Source of the DNA: Citricoccus muralis
GTDB taxonomy: Bacteria; Actinomycetota; Actinomycetes; Actinomycetales; Micrococcaceae
Length of the DNA stretch: 64,000 bases
Assembly (NCBI RefSeq): GCF_029637705.1
Contig: NZ_CP121252.1
Location: 1,674,001-1,738,000 of the forward strand
Direction of reading: 5' to 3'
This document shows, in pieces, positions 25,906-35,726 of the stretch. Both the position numbers and the translations under genes were made by a program. A model generated the notes under the pieces. It made no database searches and had not been told where the DNA came from. It saw only the letters and a list, made by a program, of their open reading frames with translations. Within the stretch, counting starts at the first letter, position 1. Every line of letters begins with the position of its first letter.

Positions 25906-27234
25906 GTGACCGAGAACAGGAACAATCAGCAGGCAGCCGTCGCAGGCGGCAAGGTACGTCCGGCCGTGATCGTGGGCGGCAACCGCATTCCCTTTGCTCG
26001 TTCCAACGGCAAGTACGCCACCGCTTCCAACCAGGAGATGCTCACCTCCGCACTCGACGGTCTCATCGCGCGCTTCGGGCTGCAGGGGGAGCGCCTGGGC
26101 GAAGTCGTGGGAGGCGCAGTGATGAAGCACTCGAAGGACTTCAACCTGACGCGCGAGTCGGTGCTGAGCACCAGCCTCGATCCCACCACCCCTGCCCACG
26201 AGGTACAGATCGCCTGCGCCACCGGTATGGAGGCTATCGGTGGATTGGCGAATAAGATCCGCCTCGGCCAGATCGAAAGCGGTATCGGTTCCGGCGTGGA
26301 CACCACCTCCGACGCACCACTGGTCTTCAACAGCAAGGCTCGCGCCATCTTCATGGAGCTGGCCCGTGCCCGTTCCACTCAGGACCGTATCAAGGCCGCT
26401 ATCAAGCTGCGTCCCGGCCATTTCGCTCCCGACGCTCCCGGAGCTGGCGAGCCGCGCACTGGAATGAGCATGGGCGACCACCAGGCCCAGACCACCCTGA
26501 AGTGGGGCATCACCCGCCAGAGCCAGGACGAGCTCGCCGCGGCCAGCCACCAGAACCTGGCTAAGGCATACGACGAGGGCTTCTTCGACGACCTGATCAC
26601 CCCGTTCCGCGGCCTGTCCAAGGACAACAATCTACGCCCCGACTCCACGGTGGAGAAGCTGTCGGGCCTGAAGCCAGCCTTCGGTAAGGAGCTGGGGGAT
26701 CAGGCCACGATGACGGCGGGCAACTCTACCCCGCTGACCGACGGTGCAGCCGCAGTGCTGGTGTCCAGTGAGAAATGGGCCCAGGATCGGAACCTGCCCA
26801 TCCTGGCAGAATTCGTCGACTACGAGACGGCTGCGGTGGACTTTGTCGACGGCAACGAGGGTCTGCTGATGGCACCGGCTCAGGCCGTACCGCGGATGCT
26901 GGCTCGCCAGGGTCTGTCTCTGCAAGACTTTGACTACTACGAGATCCACGAGGCTTTCGCCGGCACCGTGCTGTCGACTCTGAAGGCTTGGGAGGACGAG
27001 GACTACTGCCGCAATCAGCTCGGACTCGACGGCGCCCTGGGTTCCATCGATCGAGCCAAGCTCAACGTGAAGGGCTCATCGCTCGCTGCGGGACACCCTT
27101 TCGCGGCGACCGGGGCCCGCATCACCGCCTCGCTGTCCAAGATGCTTCACGAGAAGGGCGCCGGCTCGCTCGGCCTGATCTCGGTGTGTGCCGCAGGCGG
27201 GCAGGGCATCGTGGCCATCCTGCGAGGACGCTGA
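25906..27234 (+). CDS. Acetyl-CoA C-acyltransferase (thiolase, FadA type)
   Basis: 442-residue thiolase for the last step of beta-oxidation or for acetoacetyl-CoA formation. The acyl-accepting Cys is in I-A-C-A-T-G-M-E-A (about residue 106), the H-E-A-F-A motif carries the active His, and the C-terminal motifs N-V-K-G-S-S-L-A-A-G-H-P and C-A-A-G-G-Q-G carry the second His/Cys. GTG start with AAGGAG upstream. First gene of the operon fadA - long fabG - maoC, matching the fadA2-fabG4-htdX gene set of mycobacteria. Transcribed from the TetR-operator promoter. Confidence 0.92.
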   Translation: MTENRNNQQAAVAGGKVRPAVIVGGNRIPFARSNGKYATASNQEMLTSALDGLIARFGLQGERLGEVVGGAVMKHSKDFNLTRESVLSTSLDPTTPAHEVQIACATGMEAIGGLANKIRLGQIESGIGSGVDTTSDAPLVFNSKARAIFMELARARSTQDRIKAAIKLRPGHFAPDAPGAGEPRTGMSMGDHQAQTTLKWGITRQSQDELAAASHQNLAKAYDEGFFDDLITPFRGLSKDNNLRPDSTVEKLSGLKPAFGKELGDQATMTAGNSTPLTDGAAAVLVSSEKWAQDRNLPILAEFVDYETAAVDFVDGNEGLLMAPAQAVPRMLARQGLSLQDFDYYEIHEAFAGTVLSTLKAWEDEDYCRNQLGLDGALGSIDRAKLNVKGSSLAAGHPFAATGARITASLSKMLHEKGAGSLGLISVCAAGGQGIVAILRGR

Positions 27235-27306
27235 GCTGAGAACGCTTTTCGACCGCTTCGCTTCATCGACATGGGTCTGACAAGGCTCTAGCAAGGAAGG
27301 ACACAC

Positions 27307-28665
27307 GTGAGTCCCAAAGATTCTTACTCCCAGTTCGTCAACAACCCCCTCGGCGCCAAGGTCGCTTCGACGTTGGGTCTGCCACAACCGGTGGCATTGC
27401 GCCGGTACACCCCCGGTGAAGCCCTGGCGACCGGTCCCGTCTTGGTGATCGGAGAGTCTGAGGGTGCCCACACGATTGCCGGCTGGCTGGTCGACCACCG
27501 AGTGGATGTACGGCGCGATCCGGGCCTGAAGGAGAAATTCTCCGCCATCCTGGTCGTGCTCGACGAAGCACAGCGTCCCGAAGAGGTGTCCGCGCCGCTG
27601 CGCACAGCCGGGGCCGCCCTGCGCCGTTTGGCTAGCTGTGGCCGCGTCATCGTGGTGGCACGCGACCCCGAGTCCACGGACACCGCCGCACCGGCATATC
27701 GTGCCACCCATCGTGGTATCGCCGGGGCAACCCGCTCCATGGCGCAGGAGATGCGGCGAGGGGCCACCGCCAACGGGATTCTGCTGGCCGACGGCGTCAG
27801 TGCTTCTTCGGCGTCGGCGCTGGGTGCGGTGCGATTCCTACTCTCGGGACGCAGTGCCTACGTGAGCGGACAGTTTGTGCGCGTTGGGAGCGACGCCGGC
27901 GCTGTTCCCGCGGATCATGCTCGCCCGCTGGCGGGCAAGGTTGCTGTGGTGACCGGTGCGGCACGCGGAATCGGTGCGTCCATCATCAACTCGCTACATC
28001 GCGATGGCGCGCAGGTGGTCGGCATTGATGTGCCGGCCGCTGGCGATCAGCTGGCCGCCGTCGTGAACCGTCTCAATGGCACCGCCCTGCAGTTGGATAT
28101 TACGGCTGATGATGCGGGTCAGCGGATCATCGAGCACTGCCGTGATCGTTATGGCCGCCTCGATATTGTGGTGCACAACGCCGGTATCACCCGCGACAAG
28201 CTGCTGGCGAACATGGATGCGGCACGCTGGGATTCGGTGATCGCCGTCAATCTGGCCTCGCAGTTGCGGATGAACGAGGCGTTTCTGGCCGACCGGGGCG
28301 CGACCGTCTCCGAACAGCTGCGGATCGCCACGTTGGCGTCGACTTCGGGGATTGCTGGCAACCGCGGTCAGTCTAACTACGCCATGTCCAAGGCGGGCGT
28401 CATGGGGATGACCGAGGCCACTGCGCCGCTGCTGGCCTCCACGGGTGGCAGCATGAACGCGGTGGCGCCCGGCTTTATCGAGACTGAGATGACCGCGAAG
28501 ATTCCGGTGGCGACCCGCGAGGTGGCGCGTCGGTTGAATTCGTTGCGCCAGGGCGGAAAGCCTGAGGACGTGGCCGAGACCATCGCTTTCTTGGTGTCCG
28601 ACGAGGCAGCCGGTATCAACGGGCAGACGCTGCGCGTGTGCGGCCAAGCCATCATGGGGGCGTGA
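27307..28665 (+). CDS. Long-form 3-oxoacyl reductase (FabG4 type)
   Basis: 452-residue high-molecular-weight FabG. The N-terminal 200 residues form a degenerate Rossmann/flavodoxin-like domain without an active site, and the C-terminal SDR domain has V-T-G-A-A-R-G-I-G (about residue 220), N-A-G-I-T, S-T-S-G-I-A-G-N and Y-A-M-S-K. This two-domain build matches NADH-dependent FabG4 of mycobacteria, which reduces 3-ketoacyl-CoA. AAGGAAGGA precedes the GTG. It is encoded between thiolase and MaoC hydratase, consistent with a 3-hydroxyacyl-CoA dehydrogenase role. Confidence 0.9.
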   Translation: MSPKDSYSQFVNNPLGAKVASTLGLPQPVALRRYTPGEALATGPVLVIGESEGAHTIAGWLVDHRVDVRRDPGLKEKFSAILVVLDEAQRPEEVSAPLRTAGAALRRLASCGRVIVVARDPESTDTAAPAYRATHRGIAGATRSMAQEMRRGATANGILLADGVSASSASALGAVRFLLSGRSAYVSGQFVRVGSDAGAVPADHARPLAGKVAVVTGAARGIGASIINSLHRDGAQVVGIDVPAAGDQLAAVVNRLNGTALQLDITADDAGQRIIEHCRDRYGRLDIVVHNAGITRDKLLANMDAARWDSVIAVNLASQLRMNEAFLADRGATVSEQLRIATLASTSGIAGNRGQSNYAMSKAGVMGMTEATAPLLASTGGSMNAVAPGFIETEMTAKIPVATREVARRLNSLRQGGKPEDVAETIAFLVSDEAAGINGQTLRVCGQAIMGA

Positions 28666-28666
28666 G

Positions 28667-29602
28667 ATGAGCGCAGAGTTCTCCAGCGCCGGTCGTTCAT
28701 TTCGCACGCTGTCCGGACTTCCCGGTTTGGGTGGTGCGTACCGCGATGCGGTGACCACCATGGCCCGGCGGAAGGTCACCGGTTCCCGAACACCGCGGCA
28801 ATTGCCGACCCAGGGGGTGCGGATCAGCGGTCACCGGTTTACACAGGACGACGTCGACCGTTACGCGAGCCTGTTCGCGCCCGTCGCCGACGGGGTAGTT
28901 GCCTCGGTGGGTGTGCACATCGCCGCGTTCCCGCTGATGATGCATCTGATGTCGCAGTCGGACTTCCCGTTGCCGTTGCTGGGACTGGTGCACACCGAGA
29001 ATGCGGTGTCGCATCATCGCCCTGTGCAGGTGGAGTCGCCGGTGGACGTGGAGGTCTGGGCCGAATCGCTGGGTGGCCACCGCGCCGGCACCACGGTCGA
29101 GATCCATGCCCGCGTCGCAGACAGTGCCACCGGCGAGTCGCTGTGGGAATCGGTGTCGACGTATTTGGCACGCGGTGTGCGCTTGGTCGAGCCGGGAGAA
29201 GCCGAGAGCTCCCGTGGAGCCGGTGGTTCTGCGAGCGACCGGACAGCGGAGTTGCCGGCGAAGACCGGGCAGTGGAAACTACCGTCGTCAACGGGGCGCG
29301 ACTACGCAGCTGTTTCTGGGGACTTTAACCCGATCCACATTAACCCGCTGACGGCGAAGGCGCTGGGTATGCCGTCGATGATCGCCCACGGCATGTACCT
29401 GGCCGGGCGGATGCTCATCGGCCGCGAGCCGGCCGAGGCTGGGTTCCGCTGGGATATTGAGTTCAAATCCCCGGTCGTGCTGCCTGCCACGGTAACGGTC
29501 GGTTACACCAGCGACGTCGCCGATGCACAGACCTTGCGGTGCACCGGGTGGAACGCGCGGAAACAGAAACCGCACTTCTTCGGGACGATTACCCGAGCCT
29601 AA
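28667..29602 (+). CDS. MaoC family (R)-hydratase/dehydratase (HtdX-like)
   Basis: 311-residue double hot-dog protein that interconverts enoyl-CoA and 3-hydroxyacyl-CoA. The C-terminal hot-dog carries the hydratase-2 motif Y-A-A-V-S-G-D-F-N-P-I-H (about residues 210-221) with the catalytic Asp and His; the N-terminal hot-dog lacks it. A linker rich in Ser/Gly/Glu separates them. The ATG overlaps the end of the fabG stop region (1 bp gap), so translation is probably coupled. The 3' end overlaps mshA on the opposite strand by 14 bp. Confidence 0.88.
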   Translation: MSAEFSSAGRSFRTLSGLPGLGGAYRDAVTTMARRKVTGSRTPRQLPTQGVRISGHRFTQDDVDRYASLFAPVADGVVASVGVHIAAFPLMMHLMSQSDFPLPLLGLVHTENAVSHHRPVQVESPVDVEVWAESLGGHRAGTTVEIHARVADSATGESLWESVSTYLARGVRLVEPGEAESSRGAGGSASDRTAELPAKTGQWKLPSSTGRDYAAVSGDFNPIHINPLTAKALGMPSMIAHGMYLAGRMLIGREPAEAGFRWDIEFKSPVVLPATVTVGYTSDVADAQTLRCTGWNARKQKPHFFGTITRA

Positions 29603-30824
29603 GTAAGCGGGTATACAGGGCGGAGAGTTGTTGAGCACTTGCCGTCCAGCTGAAACCGGCGGCATGGTCCAGCGCTGAGACACTCAGTGCGGACCATGCC
29701 GCTGCGTCGTCTGCAATAGCCAACAGTGCTTCGCTCCACGACCGCGGCGACAGATCAGCCACCAAGCGTCCGCTGCGCCCGTGCTCCACGGCCTGGGTGA
29801 GTCCACCGACCCGATGTGCCAACACCGGAGTACCGCACGCCTGAGCTTCCACCCCGATCAGACCAAACGACTCAGAATAGCTGGGCATCAGCTGCACGTC
29901 GGCGGCACGCATGAGTCGGGCCAGCCGCTCGGGGCTCAGCGGGGGAGTAAAGGTGCACGCGGAGAGCACGCCGCGCTGCTGTGCCAGGTGTGCCAGGTCG
30001 AGTTGCCGGGCTCCGGATTGGGCGCCGGTGAAGTGGACATCAAATTCGTCGAGTCGGTGGTGCACGCGATGAATGAGTCCGAGGGCCTCGATGATGACGT
30101 GCGGCCCCTTGTGCGGCTGAAATCGACCAGCGAAGAGTAACCGCAACCGGTGTTCGTCGTCGGTGGGCCACTCACGGGCGCCGTCGGGTCGGAAGATGTG
30201 GTGGTCGACCCCGGGCGGGATGACATGGATCCGATGGTCGGTGGCCGAGCAGTATGCGATGAGCTCGGCTGACTCAATCGTCGTGTTCGAGATCAGCGCG
30301 CCGGCGCGCAGGCCAATCTCAGTTTCCGCGCGGAGACGCTGCTCCGGCTCGTCGGCGTCGTCGTCCCGCGCATTCTTCACGGCGCCGATGGTGTGCATGG
30401 AGTGCAGCCACGGCCACCCCAGGGCGGCGGCGATCGTGACACCGGCCTTCCCGGACATCCAGTAGTGGCTGTGCAACACCGCAGACCGGCCGGCGGACGT
30501 CAGGTCCCTGACCTGCGCGGTAGCGGCCATCGCGAAGTCGGGAAGCCACGCCATCTGTTCCTCTTTGGTGGCCTCACGGGCCGGGCCGGCGGTGACGGGG
30601 ATGACCTGCACCCGGGGACTTTCGGGCAGGGCGACGGTGCGCTGCTCGGAGGAAGTACGCCGAATGAGCACGGCGACGTCGTGACCCAGATCGGCCAGGG
30701 CGGCAGAAACCCGGCGCACGTAGACGTTCATCCCGCCGGCGTCACCCTGACCGGGCTGTTCCAGGGGTGAGGTGTGGTAACTGAGCATCACCACCAGCGG
30801 CAGCTGCGGATCCTGGGGCGTCAC
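29589..30824 (-). CDS. mshA: D-inositol-3-phosphate glycosyltransferase MshA
   Basis: 411-residue GT4 enzyme that starts mycothiol synthesis by joining GlcNAc to inositol-3-phosphate. The N-terminal motif S-Y-H-T-S-P-L-E-Q-P-G, followed by G-D-A-G-G-M-N-V-Y-V, is diagnostic for MshA. The C-terminal domain has S-Y-S-E-S-F-G-L-I-G-V-E-A-Q-A-C-G-T-P-V, the UDP-sugar site. Its start overlaps malQ by 4 bp (unusual partner), so the two are co-transcribed. mshC, a later step, lies at 43329-44618. Confidence 0.93.
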   Translation of the reverse strand: MTPQDPQLPLVVMLSYHTSPLEQPGQGDAGGMNVYVRRVSAALADLGHDVAVLIRRTSSEQRTVALPESPRVQVIPVTAGPAREATKEEQMAWLPDFAMAATAQVRDLTSAGRSAVLHSHYWMSGKAGVTIAAALGWPWLHSMHTIGAVKNARDDDADEPEQRLRAETEIGLRAGALISNTTIESAELIAYCSATDHRIHVIPPGVDHHIFRPDGAREWPTDDEHRLRLLFAGRFQPHKGPHVIIEALGLIHRVHHRLDEFDVHFTGAQSGARQLDLAHLAQQRGVLSACTFTPPLSPERLARLMRAADVQLMPSYSESFGLIGVEAQACGTPVLAHRVGGLTQAVEHGRSGRLVADLSPRSWSEALLAIADDAAAWSALSVSALDHAAGFSWTASAQQLSALYTRLLRLG

Positions 30825-32989
30825 CGGGCTCCTCGCACGGATTCATTCACGGTGTTCAAGAGCCGGGCCACCCGCGGCAGGCTACTGAGGGCATCAACGA
30901 GGACCGGTTCTCCAGCGTCGTCGCTGAGCGGAACGCACCAATTCGGGTACTGCTCCTGCAGGGTTCCGGGCTGATTCTGAATCCGGCGGTCGCCGACGGC
31001 ATCGGTCAGCGACACGCTCAGCAGCACGGCCTGCGAGGACGCGACATAGCGGTGCAGGCCCAGGATCACCGTCTCGATCTCTGCTTCGCTCCAGCTACTC
31101 GGGGCGCCGTCCGGGATCTCGTCCAGCGCTCCGGCAGCCACCAGGGCGCGGAGCACCTGGTCGAGCTGCGCGCGGAATTCGCGACGCTCCTCGGTGGCAG
31201 ACCGGGTGAGCAGGCGAAGTTGTTCCCGCAGGTGCAGGTGCGCCTCGGTGAGGTAGCCCGCGGTGGGCGGCAGGTCGTGGGTGTTCACCGCAACCAGCGT
31301 CTGCTCACGGTAGCTCTCGGGCGGGATGGGGCCATCGTCGTCGTGCTCAAACCACACGATGGAGGTTCCCAGGATGCCCCGGGAGGCCAGTTCCTGCTGA
31401 AACCAGGGTTCCACCGTGCCTAAGTCTTCACCCACGACGACGACATTGGCGCGTTGGGCTTCCAAGAGCAGGATGCCGATCATGGCCTGGGGATCGTAGC
31501 GGACGTAGGCGCCCTGCTGGGGGCCAAAGCCTTGCGGGATCCACCACAGGCGGGAGAGTCCGAGAATATGGTCGATGCGCACGGCCCCGGCCTGACGCAA
31601 CACGGTGCGCAACAAGGTCCGATACGCCTCATAGCCGGTTTCTTCCAGGGCACGCGGGTTCCAGGGGTGCTGTGACCAATCTTGACCGAGTTGGTTGTAC
31701 ATGTCCGGGGGTGCACCGACCGACATCTCGTCGATCAGCGCCTCACCGTACAGCCACCAGTCCGCGGTGCGGCGGTTTGCGCCCACGGCCAAGTCCACCA
31801 TGACTCCGGTGCGCATACCGGCGTCTCGCGCTCGGGTCTGGACGTCGCGCAGCTGAGCATCGCACAGGAACTGCACCCAGCGGTGAAAGTCCAGCTCTTC
31901 GGCGTGCTGTTCCGCCAATTCAGCATGTTCGGCGGCCCCCGCGGTTCGGGTTTGCTCCCAGCGCGGATCTTCGGGGGCCAGGATTCGGCGTAGCGCGGAC
32001 CAGAGGGCGAAACGGTCAAGGAACACCCCGACGTCATCGCGGAAGCGCCGATAGGCTTCCGTGCGCTCGGGAAGATCCTGCCGGTGGTGGTACAACAGGC
32101 GCAGCGCGGCCAATTTTGCTTCCAGCACGGGATTCCGGTCCAGAAGCTCGGTGCTGGTGTTCCGATCACGCAACGGTGCCCCTAGGGCATCGATCTGAGC
32201 CCGGATCTCGGCCTCAGCCCCAAGGTATTCCGGCAGGCTTTCGAGGTGGAGGTAGATTGGGTTCAGGAAGCTGCGCGAGGTGGGGGAGTAGGGGGAGTCC
32301 ACCACGGGCGGCAGCGGTTCGGTGGCGTGCAGGGGGTTGGTCAGCACAAAGTCGCCGCCGTGATCTGCGGCGAGACGGCAGAGCTTCTCCAGGTCATTCC
32401 AGTCGCCGAGACCCCAGCTGTCGGTAGAGCGGGTTGAATACAGCTGGGCAGCCAGCCCCCAGCCCCGGTCTGGCCTGTAGGCGTCGGCCGTCGTCAGGCG
32501 TTCGGGGACCACGATGAGGTGGCCGGTAGCGGTGGTTTCGCCTTCCACGGTGGCCACCAGGAGGTGGTACCCCAGCGGTAAGTCTGAGGGGATGCGGAAA
32601 GTGGTCTGGAAGCGTTGGACACCTGAGGACCACACGGGTTCGGTGAAGTCGCCCACTGGAACCAGCGACACGACAGTACCGGTTTCCAGTTCCAGATGTA
32701 CCCCGATCGTTTCACCCTCGAGAAAGTGAACCGGGACTTCGGTTTCGTAGTGCTCGGTGACCACAGTGGTGGGCGGGATCACCCAAGACCAGCGGTCCAG
32801 CGCGCGGGCGTCGATGGCCTGCTGCAGGCCAACGGGACCGTCCGCATCGACGCGTTGGCCGAGTGCGGCGAGCACGGCGACGAGGGTCGCGTCGTCGACG
32901 GTCTGGACAGAGCCGTCCTGCCCCTGATACGTGGTGGAGATGCCGTGCGCTTCAGCCAGCTCACGCAGCAATCGTGCCGTATCGCTCAT
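30821..32989 (-). CDS. malQ: 4-alpha-glucanotransferase MalQ (GH77)
   Basis: 722-residue amylomaltase transferring alpha-1,4-glucan segments between maltodextrins. The catalytic domain has the nucleophile motif V-R-I-D-H (about residue 480), the acid/base motif G-E-D-L-G-T-V and the T-H-D-L-P-P motif. The N-terminal 160 residues form the extra beta-rich domain of actinobacterial MalQ. GAGAGAGG precedes the ATG. It should act on glucan made through glgC and glgM in this window. It overlaps mshA by 4 bp. Confidence 0.94.
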   Translation of the reverse strand: MSDTARLLRELAEAHGISTTYQGQDGSVQTVDDATLVAVLAALGQRVDADGPVGLQQAIDARALDRWSWVIPPTTVVTEHYETEVPVHFLEGETIGVHLELETGTVVSLVPVGDFTEPVWSSGVQRFQTTFRIPSDLPLGYHLLVATVEGETTATGHLIVVPERLTTADAYRPDRGWGLAAQLYSTRSTDSWGLGDWNDLEKLCRLAADHGGDFVLTNPLHATEPLPPVVDSPYSPTSRSFLNPIYLHLESLPEYLGAEAEIRAQIDALGAPLRDRNTSTELLDRNPVLEAKLAALRLLYHHRQDLPERTEAYRRFRDDVGVFLDRFALWSALRRILAPEDPRWEQTRTAGAAEHAELAEQHAEELDFHRWVQFLCDAQLRDVQTRARDAGMRTGVMVDLAVGANRRTADWWLYGEALIDEMSVGAPPDMYNQLGQDWSQHPWNPRALEETGYEAYRTLLRTVLRQAGAVRIDHILGLSRLWWIPQGFGPQQGAYVRYDPQAMIGILLLEAQRANVVVVGEDLGTVEPWFQQELASRGILGTSIVWFEHDDDGPIPPESYREQTLVAVNTHDLPPTAGYLTEAHLHLREQLRLLTRSATEERREFRAQLDQVLRALVAAGALDEIPDGAPSSWSEAEIETVILGLHRYVASSQAVLLSVSLTDAVGDRRIQNQPGTLQEQYPNWCVPLSDDAGEPVLVDALSSLPRVARLLNTVNESVRGAR

Positions 32990-33034
32990 CGGTGCCAGCC
33001 TCTCTCACGACCGTTCGGGCGGGGACTATTTCAA

Positions 33035-34222
33035 TTATGACTGATCATCCGCGTCATCGCGGAGCGGACCCAGAACGAACGTGGCCAACGTGCGGCGTGC
33101 AGAATCTTCGTTGGAAGGGTGGAAGCCCCCGGCCCGGACGTCGCGGTAGAGACGACTGAGCTCATGACGACGCTGGAACCCTTGCCCGCCGGCGACCTGC
33201 ATCGCCGTGTCCACCTGCTGCTGGGCCACGCGGACGGCCAGAGTCTTCGTCGCCACCAACCGGGGGAACCATTCGGCACCCCAGTTCTTAGCCGTGGCGA
33301 TCGCGTGAGTCACCTGGGTGAGTTGGGCGTCGAGGCCGATGGCGCGGAGAGTCGCCTCGCCCAGACGATCCCGGGTCACCGGATCCTGGCTGAAAGCACG
33401 CCCTGTGGAACTGAGGATGCGCTGGTCGGCGCCGTCCACAGCAAGGTGCAAAGCCCGGTCGGCGATCCCTGTGTACACCGATGCGATCAAGGTGAGGAAG
33501 GAAGCGAAGATCCCGATGGTCAGGCCGTCCTGGTTCGGCCCGGTGGGAATGTGCCGGATGATCCGCTCCGCTGGAACCTGTGCCTCGTTGAGACGGGTGG
33601 CGTACGACTGCGTGGCCCGCATACCCAGCATGTCCCAGGAGTTCGGATCTGCTGCAGTTCCACCGGCATCTCGGTCAAGTATGCCGAACACGAGCTGCTC
33701 ACCGTCCGGCGTCTTGCCGAAGATCCCCAGGCGCGTCCAGACGGGTGAGAGCGAGGTGAAAATCTTGGTGCCGGTAAACGTGTATCCCCCGGAACCATCG
33801 GGCGTGGCCGTGGTCATCGAGTCGAAGAGGACCTCATCGTTGCCGGGCTCGGAGATCCCGAAGGCGAAAATCTCTCCTCGCGCTGATTCCTTCAGAATGA
33901 ACTGCAGGCTCTCGTCCCCGCGATCCGCAAGAATGCGGGCCACTCCGTTCCACACCAGGTGCATGTTCACGGCCAACGCGGTGGCTGGTGCGGCCGCCGC
34001 GAGTCGACGCTGCGCCGCGGAAACGGTGTCCATGTGCCAGCCCAGGCCGCCCTGCTCCGTAGCGGCGAAGGCCGAAAGATATCCGGCTCTCTGGAGTTCG
34101 GCCAGGTCCTGATGAGGAAACGTGTTGTCGTCGTCGTGCTGGGGCGCACGCTCGCGACAGCGTTCTAGCAGTTCGGTGGTGAGGACATGCGAAATCTGTT
34201 CGTCATGATCGGAGGTGAACAC
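33035..34222 (-). CDS. Acyl-CoA dehydrogenase family protein
   Basis: 395-residue flavoprotein with the acyl-CoA dehydrogenase fold. Visible are the FAD/substrate segment F-G-I-S-E-P-G-N-D (about residues 120-128), W-D-M-L-G-M-R-A-T-Q-S-Y, and a C-terminal G-G-Q-G-F-Q-R-R-H segment. The position of the catalytic base cannot be fixed by eye. The start is GTG with AAGGA 9 nt upstream. It lies in the same orientation as the M20 peptidase gene (30 bp gap) and malQ; the substrate is unknown. Confidence 0.82.
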   Translation of the reverse strand: MFTSDHDEQISHVLTTELLERCRERAPQHDDDNTFPHQDLAELQRAGYLSAFAATEQGGLGWHMDTVSAAQRRLAAAAPATALAVNMHLVWNGVARILADRGDESLQFILKESARGEIFAFGISEPGNDEVLFDSMTTATPDGSGGYTFTGTKIFTSLSPVWTRLGIFGKTPDGEQLVFGILDRDAGGTAADPNSWDMLGMRATQSYATRLNEAQVPAERIIRHIPTGPNQDGLTIGIFASFLTLIASVYTGIADRALHLAVDGADQRILSSTGRAFSQDPVTRDRLGEATLRAIGLDAQLTQVTHAIATAKNWGAEWFPRLVATKTLAVRVAQQQVDTAMQVAGGQGFQRRHELSRLYRDVRAGGFHPSNEDSARRTLATFVLGPLRDDADDQS

Positions 34223-34252
34223 AGTGGTGATCCTTGACGTGGTGGGACGTGA

Positions 34253-35590
34253 TCAGCGGGTGCCGGGCTCGAGGATGCGGTACAGGGTACGGCAGCCAAA
34301 CGTCAGCGAGGCCACCGGAATCCGCTCGTCAATTCCGTGGAAAAGCGCCGGGAAGTCCAGATCTGCGGGCAGGCGCAGTGGCATGAAGCCGTAGCCTGTG
34401 ATCCCCAGCCGGGACAGCGCGTTGTTGTCGGTGCCGCCGGACATCATGAAAGGCAACACCACTGCATCCGGGTCTTCCTGGCGGATCGAATCGACCATCA
34501 GGTCTACCAGGTCGCCCGAGAAAGGCACCTCGATCGAGGGCTGTTGGTGCTCGACGTCAATCTCGACTCCTTCGCCAGCCAGATCGCGCAGCGTCTGCAG
34601 CACATGCTCATCGTCCCCGGGCAATACCCGGGCGTCTACAGTGGCGCTGGCCTTGCCCGGAATGACGTTGTGCTTATATCCGGCGGTCAGCCCGGTGGGG
34701 TTGGAGGAGTTGCGCAGAGTGGATCCGACGAACCGAGAAGCTGCCCCCAATGCTTTCAACTGCGGCTCGGGATCGTCCTGGTTGAAGTCCACGCCCATGA
34801 TTTCGGCGACCTGTTCCATCAAGTCCCGGGTGGTCTTCGTGTACTGCAACGGCCATTCATGCCGGCCGATCCGCTCGATCGCCCCGGCCAAACGCGTCAC
34901 GGCGTTATCAGGGTGCACCCCGGAGCCGTGCCCGGGCGCCCCGACCGAGGTGAGGTTGAGCCAGGCAATGCCTTTCTCCGCGGTCTGGAGCAAATAGGCG
35001 CGTTGCCCTTCGATGTCGGCGGAAAAACCGCCCACTTCACTGATCGAATCGGTAGCGTCGGCAAAGAGCTCGGGACGCTCTCGAACCCACCACTGGGCGC
35101 CATAGTTTCCGCCGGCCTCCTCGTCCGCGAAGAAGCAGACGATGAGTTCGCGTCGAGGACGCTGTCCGGTGCGGTGCAGATGCTGCAGCACCGCGAGAAT
35201 CATCGCGTTCATGCCCTTCATATCGACCGCACCGCGTCCCCAGATCATGTCGTCGATCAGCTCCGCGCCGAACGGATCCACACTCCATTCATCGGCATCG
35301 GCGGGAACGACGTCAAGGTGACCGTGCAGGATCAAGGGCGGTGCCGAGGTGTCCCATCCCGGAAAACGACCGATGACGGTGGCACGGCCCGGCTCAGATT
35401 CCATGATCTCGGGATTCATCTCCAACGAGGACATGATCGCAGCACAATACTCGGCAGCTTCGCGTTCGCCACGCGCACGATTAGCACCGAAGTTCGTGGA
35501 GTCGATGCGAATCAGTTCCCGGGTCATCCGGACCACGTCGTCACGGAAGGAGGAGTCATTCGGGGCAAAGGGGGAAGGCTGCTGAGTCAT
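34253..35590 (-). CDS. M20 family metallopeptidase/amidohydrolase
   Basis: 445-residue two-zinc hydrolase of the M20/M25/M40 group. The zinc motifs are H-G-H-L-D-V-V-P (about residues 89-96), G-R-G-A-V-D-M-K-G (about 117-125) and D-E-E-A-G-G, with a terminal ligand His in the L-F-H-G-I-D-E-R segment near the C-terminus. The dimerisation domain is inserted as usual. Family members include DapE and carboxypeptidases; this one resembles the actinobacterial DapE2-like group beside tRNA-Leu. A TAGGGT box lies 6 nt before the ATG. Confidence 0.88.
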   Translation of the reverse strand: MTQQPSPFAPNDSSFRDDVVRMTRELIRIDSTNFGANRARGEREAAEYCAAIMSSLEMNPEIMESEPGRATVIGRFPGWDTSAPPLILHGHLDVVPADADEWSVDPFGAELIDDMIWGRGAVDMKGMNAMILAVLQHLHRTGQRPRRELIVCFFADEEAGGNYGAQWWVRERPELFADATDSISEVGGFSADIEGQRAYLLQTAEKGIAWLNLTSVGAPGHGSGVHPDNAVTRLAGAIERIGRHEWPLQYTKTTRDLMEQVAEIMGVDFNQDDPEPQLKALGAASRFVGSTLRNSSNPTGLTAGYKHNVIPGKASATVDARVLPGDDEHVLQTLRDLAGEGVEIDVEHQQPSIEVPFSGDLVDLMVDSIRQEDPDAVVLPFMMSGGTDNNALSRLGITGYGFMPLRLPADLDFPALFHGIDERIPVASLTFGCRTLYRILEPGTR

Positions 35591-35596
35591 GCTTCC

Positions 35597-35602
35597 ACCC
35601 TA
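35597..35602 (-). promoter_or_regulatory. -10 box TAGGGT upstream of M20 peptidase
   Basis: On the minus strand TAGGGT is followed by GGAAGC and the ATG at 35590, giving a 6-nt spacing. GGAAG could also act as a weak ribosome site, so leaderless initiation is likely but not certain. Confidence 0.4.
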
Positions 35603-35653
35603 ACCAGACACGCCACCCGATGACAGTGGTCATGACCAGCCCGAGATCCGTGC

Positions 35654-35659
35654 TAGAGT
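35654..35659 (+). promoter_or_regulatory. Possible -10 (TAGAGT, extended TGC) for tRNA-Leu
   Basis: TGC-TAGAGT lies about 70 nt before the tRNA 5' end. A perfect 12-bp palindrome TGGTCATGACCA (35627-35638) covers the place where a -35 would be and could be an operator. Neither is proven. Confidence 0.3.
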
Positions 35660-35726
35660 TGTCTCCGCTGCCTGAGCTTCGAAGTCGAAAACGACGAGCT
35701 ATACCGAAGCAACAGGATCGACACTC

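Noticed and set aside
34337-35623. Open frame of 428 codons on the plus strand
   Set aside because: Antisense to the M20 peptidase with intact zinc motifs, no recognisable protein features.
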